Assembly: GCA_905371275.1 (NCBI GenBank)
Contig: CAJPLH010000076.1
Coordinates: forward strand, 1-8,537
Length of the DNA stretch: 8,537 nt
Direction of reading: 5' to 3'
DNA from: Prevotellaceae bacterium
GTDB lineage: Bacteria; Bacteroidota; Bacteroidia; Bacteroidales; Bacteroidaceae
Shown piece after piece: positions 6,528-8,537 of this stretch. Numbering within the stretch: the stretch's first letter is position 1; each line of letters starts with the position of its first letter. The notes beneath the pieces are model-generated. The model had not been told where the DNA came from, did not search any database, and saw only the letters and a list, made by a program, of their open reading frames with translations. A program made the position numbers and the translations under genes.

Positions 6528-7226
6528 ATGTTTATGATACGCTCTATTCTTTTGGTTTTGTTCTCACTCGTAGAACTGGCCACCTTTGCGCAAACAGCTC
6601 AATCCATTTTTGAATGGAGAACTAGCTCAGATTTTTCTGTGAAAGAGGTTTTTCGCCCTTTAATAAGAGATAGTTATACAGTGTCACTGAATGACCCCAA
6701 GTACAAAGTATACACACTTCACACTTATTCAGTGAAGAACTCTCAAGGAGACACTTACACCATCAAATTAAATAGTGTAGATGACTCTCGGGCAAACCGC
6801 GAAAACTATGATGGATTCTCTATAGAGCATAAGGGAAAGAGAATCCTCTCATACTATACAGGTGCCCCCTTGTATAATTGTAGCAATATCACGCTATATA
6901 AAAACAAGTCTCGCTTCTTGCAGATTCCTCTTGATGATAAGAGCTTTGCTCTTTGCTTCGGTGGATGGGGCTATCATTACCAAGATGAAGCACCAGAGTT
7001 AGTCATTGTTGTAGTGGCGGAAGGTAAGGCGAAAGTAGTCTTCGACAACTACGCTTTTGCCTACAAATACACTCCTGCACCTAATTTCTCTATTGAGTTT
7101 GTAAACGATTGGTCAGGAATAGACGAAGACTCCGAAATTTACAAAAAGCCTTCATTCTTGCGCAGTCGAACTAAGCATAAGATTTGGCGTGAAGGTAATG
7201 TACTCAAATATAAATCTTGGAAGTAA
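6528..7226 (+). CDS. Secreted protein of unknown function, tandem copy 1
   Basis: The product is 232 residues. I place the start at ATG 6528 (MFMIRSILLV) because it aligns with MSMMRSILLV of the second copy; a TTG at 6507 in the same frame would add seven unsupported residues. Residues 1-21 are a signal peptide with probable cleavage after TFA (TFA|QTAQ); there is no lipobox Cys, so the protein is exported to the periplasm or outside. The mature part is rich in alternating hydrophobic residues typical of beta strands (PELVIVVVAEGKAKVVFDN near 156-174), has two cysteines (118, 143), an FGGW at 144-147 and a basic C-terminus ending LKYKSWK. I recognise no family. The gene is followed after 108 bp by a close paralogue on the same strand with no terminator between, so the two probably form one unit. 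Function unknown. Confidence 0.85.
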   Translation: MFMIRSILLVLFSLVELATFAQTAQSIFEWRTSSDFSVKEVFRPLIRDSYTVSLNDPKYKVYTLHTYSVKNSQGDTYTIKLNSVDDSRANRENYDGFSIEHKGKRILSYYTGAPLYNCSNITLYKNKSRFLQIPLDDKSFALCFGGWGYHYQDEAPELVIVVVAEGKAKVVFDNYAFAYKYTPAPNFSIEFVNDWSGIDEDSEIYKKPSFLRSRTKHKIWREGNVLKYKSWK

Positions 7227-7302
7227 CTTGATACGAATATTGGACACTGGTTACAAAGACGATATATATACTACCTAAATCAGCGTTTTCGTTCAGACAG
7301 AA

Positions 7303-7331
7303 TCTTTCTTATTGAATTTCTATTACAAAAA
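7303..7331 (+). promoter_or_regulatory. Conserved leader upstream of secreted copy 2
   Basis: This is the second occurrence of the TCTTTCTTAT...TATTACAAAA pair, ending four bases before ATG 7335. It suggests that copy 2 kept its own start signals after the duplication rather than being a simple in-line fragment. Confidence 0.4.
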
Positions 7332-7334
7332 CTA

Positions 7335-8024
7335 ATGTCTATGATGCGTTCTATTCTTTTGGTTTTGTTCTCACTCGTAGAACTGGCCACCTTTGCGCAA
7401 ACAGCTCAATCCATTTTTGAATGGAGGCCTAATGCAGAAATTGTCTGCAAGGATTCATATCTCACTCTAATGAAAGGGAGCTACTCAGTGTCTCCCAAAT
7501 CGAAAATATATACTCACAAGTTTTATACTATCAAGAGTCAATCTGGTGAGAACTACACACTAAACCTCAATAGTGTAAATGATCCAGACTCTAAATTAGA
7601 ATGTGGATATAGTGGTTTTTCTATCTTGTACAAAGGGCGGAGTATTCTTACTTATTATCCTGGCGACCCTCTGTACAATTGCGAGAGTATCACACTTGAG
7701 AAGGATAAGTCTCGCTTTTTACAAATACCTCTTGACGAAAAAAGCTTCGCACTTTGCTTCGGTGGTTGGAATTTTGGTATTGATAATGCACCAGAGTTAG
7801 TGATTGTTGTGGTGTCGGAAGGAAAGGCAAAAGTAGTCTTCGATAACTACGCTTACGCCTATAAATACACTCCTACACCTAATTTCACAATAGAGTTTGT
7901 AGATGACATCTCGGGCATAGGTGAAGACTCCGAAATATACAAAAAGCCTTCATTCTTGCGCAGTCGAACTAAGCATAAGATTTGGCGTGAAGGTAATGTG
8001 CTCAAATATAAATCTTGGAAGTAA
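7335..8024 (+). CDS. Secreted protein of unknown function, tandem copy 2
   Basis: This 229-residue paralogue of the preceding gene has the same signal peptide (LVLFSLVELATFA|QTAQ) and the same C-terminal 30 residues. ATG 7335 is preceded by a leader resembling that of copy 1 (TCTTTCTTAT, then TATTACAAAA just before the start). The central part, about residues 32-125, differs by many substitutions and short length changes, and has four cysteines (38, 90, 116, 141), two more than copy 1. The second half (RFLQIPLDEKSFALCFGGW onward) is strongly conserved. The pattern fits a recent duplication in which the ends have stayed identical, through gene conversion or constraint, while the middle diverged. 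A strong terminator follows at once. No function can be assigned; an envelope or secreted adhesin, inhibitor or immunity-type role would be speculation. Confidence 0.88.
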   Translation: MSMMRSILLVLFSLVELATFAQTAQSIFEWRPNAEIVCKDSYLTLMKGSYSVSPKSKIYTHKFYTIKSQSGENYTLNLNSVNDPDSKLECGYSGFSILYKGRSILTYYPGDPLYNCESITLEKDKSRFLQIPLDEKSFALCFGGWNFGIDNAPELVIVVVSEGKAKVVFDNYAYAYKYTPTPNFTIEFVDDISGIGEDSEIYKKPSFLRSRTKHKIWREGNVLKYKSWK

Positions 8025-8033
8025 CTTGCAACG

Positions 8034-8076
8034 AATATGCTGTGGCAGAGAATTTGCCACAGCATATTTCTTTTTT
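8034..8076 (+). terminator. Intrinsic terminator of the secreted-protein pair
   Basis: AATATGCTGTGGCA (8034-8047) pairs perfectly with TGCCACAGCATATT (8055-8068) around a 7-base loop, followed by TC and six T. It begins ten bases after the stop codon of copy 2 and ends the + strand unit. Confidence 0.93.
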
Positions 8077-8357
8077 CTAATGGATGAAAGACCTCAACCT
8101 CCTGTGCACTGCATATCCTTGCTGAATAGATGTTCTGACGGGCAGGATGGTTGCCAACGACCCAAACCTTTACTTGCCATTCTCGTGGATTACGAGATAT
8201 TGCTGTCCGGTAAAAGTTTTTCTGGTAAAAATAAGGCTGAAGCCCTCTTGCAGGCGTACATTAAGCCAAATCCAATCGCTATACACGCAAACGATGAGAG
8301 GATGAAACAAACAGCCAAGATGCAACGCTGAACACCAATCGTGGCAAAGATATTTAC
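8077..8357. other. Intergenic stretch between convergent units, no confident gene
   Basis: A + strand frame could be read from an ATG at 8080 to 8331 (83 codons, MDERPQPPVHC...KQTAKMQR), but it follows directly on a terminator and has no recognisable domain. The longer frame on the - strand overlaps the rpoC terminator and the rpoC end in another frame, so it is not credible. The block may be a conserved non-coding 3' flank or a dispersed repeat. Confidence 0.4.
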
Positions 8358-8391
8358 AAAAAACTCCCCACTAAGCACGAACTTAGTGGGG
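8358..8391 (-). terminator. Intrinsic terminator of rpoC
   Basis: CCCCACTAAG (8366-8375) and CTTAGTGGGG (8382-8391) form a perfect 10-bp GC-capped stem with a six-base loop. On the - strand the stem is followed by AG and six T (8363-8358). It lies about 40 bp past the rpoC stop and ends the rpo transcript. Confidence 0.93.
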
Positions 8392-8433
8392 AATTGATTG
8401 AATATAGCCCGAAAAGGCTGAAGAAAGGTCAGA

Positions 8434-8537
8434 TTAGTCTTCAGACTTCTCTTCGTTAGCAGGTTGGTAGTCGTCCATATCACCAACCACGATGCGGTTG
8501 AATTCGCGGAGACCTGTACCAGCAGGGATGAGGTGAC
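8434..8537 (-). CDS. rpoC: DNA-directed RNA polymerase beta' subunit, C-terminal end
   Basis: Only the last 34 residues lie in the window, entering from the right edge and ending in TAA at 8436-8434. They read HLIPAGTGLREFN, then RIVVG and an acidic tail (DMDDYQPANEEKSED). LIPAGTG is the conserved motif close to the C-terminus of bacterial beta' (E. coli has LIPAGTGYAYH), and the acidic extension is usual in Bacteroidetes. The beta' subunit forms half of the polymerase active-site cleft. The rest of the gene, and presumably rpoB further on, lies beyond the window. Confidence 0.93.
   Translation of the reverse strand, partial: HLIPAGTGLREFNRIVVGDMDDYQPANEEKSED

Overview
The window looks like a chromosomal segment from a Bacteroidales bacterium, probably Prevotellaceae or a close relative. 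The reasons are an RpoC C-terminus of Bacteroidetes type at the right edge, malate and glutamate dehydrogenases that read like Bacteroides/Prevotella proteins, start codons without clear Shine-Dalgarno sequences, and two exact matches to the Bacteroidetes -7 promoter motif TAnnTTTG. The family-level assignment is an inference; no 16S gene or other decisive marker is present.

Left region (1-1446, + strand): the tail of one protein is followed after 61 bp by a related predicted lipoprotein gene. This second copy is broken by a single-base frameshift in a short A run near 562-566. A strong hairpin terminator with T runs on both strands closes this unit.

Centre left (1607-3756, - strand): an AT-rich gene for a LEM-3-like GIY-YIG nuclease-fold protein of 257 residues lies just downstream of gdhA (NADP-type glutamate dehydrogenase). 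Centre (4010-5097, + strand): mdh (malate dehydrogenase) is divergent from gdhA, with a promoter candidate for each in the 253-bp gap and a clear terminator after mdh. Both enzymes are central-metabolism housekeeping genes: one links 2-oxoglutarate to ammonia assimilation, the other interconverts malate and oxaloacetate.

Middle right (5098-6527): about 1.4 kb without a gene I can support. It holds a 4-unit, 22-bp tandem repeat and a roughly 300-bp inverted-repeat element. Each arm of that element combines an alternating CG-rich purine/pyrimidine tract with a 23-bp perfectly inverted block containing TGTCACA repeats. This resembles a MITE or repeat-derived element and is the least explained structure here.

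Right (6528-8076, + strand): two tandem paralogous secreted proteins of unknown function. Their 5' and 3' ends are almost identical at the DNA level while their middles have diverged. A terminator follows. The window closes with the 3' end of rpoC on the - strand and its own terminator, separated from the secreted pair by about 280 bp without a confident gene.

I see no CRISPR array, tRNA, rRNA or transposase. No complete new multi-gene system is evident; the best candidates for a second look are the GIY-YIG protein, the inverted-repeat element and the tandem secreted pair.
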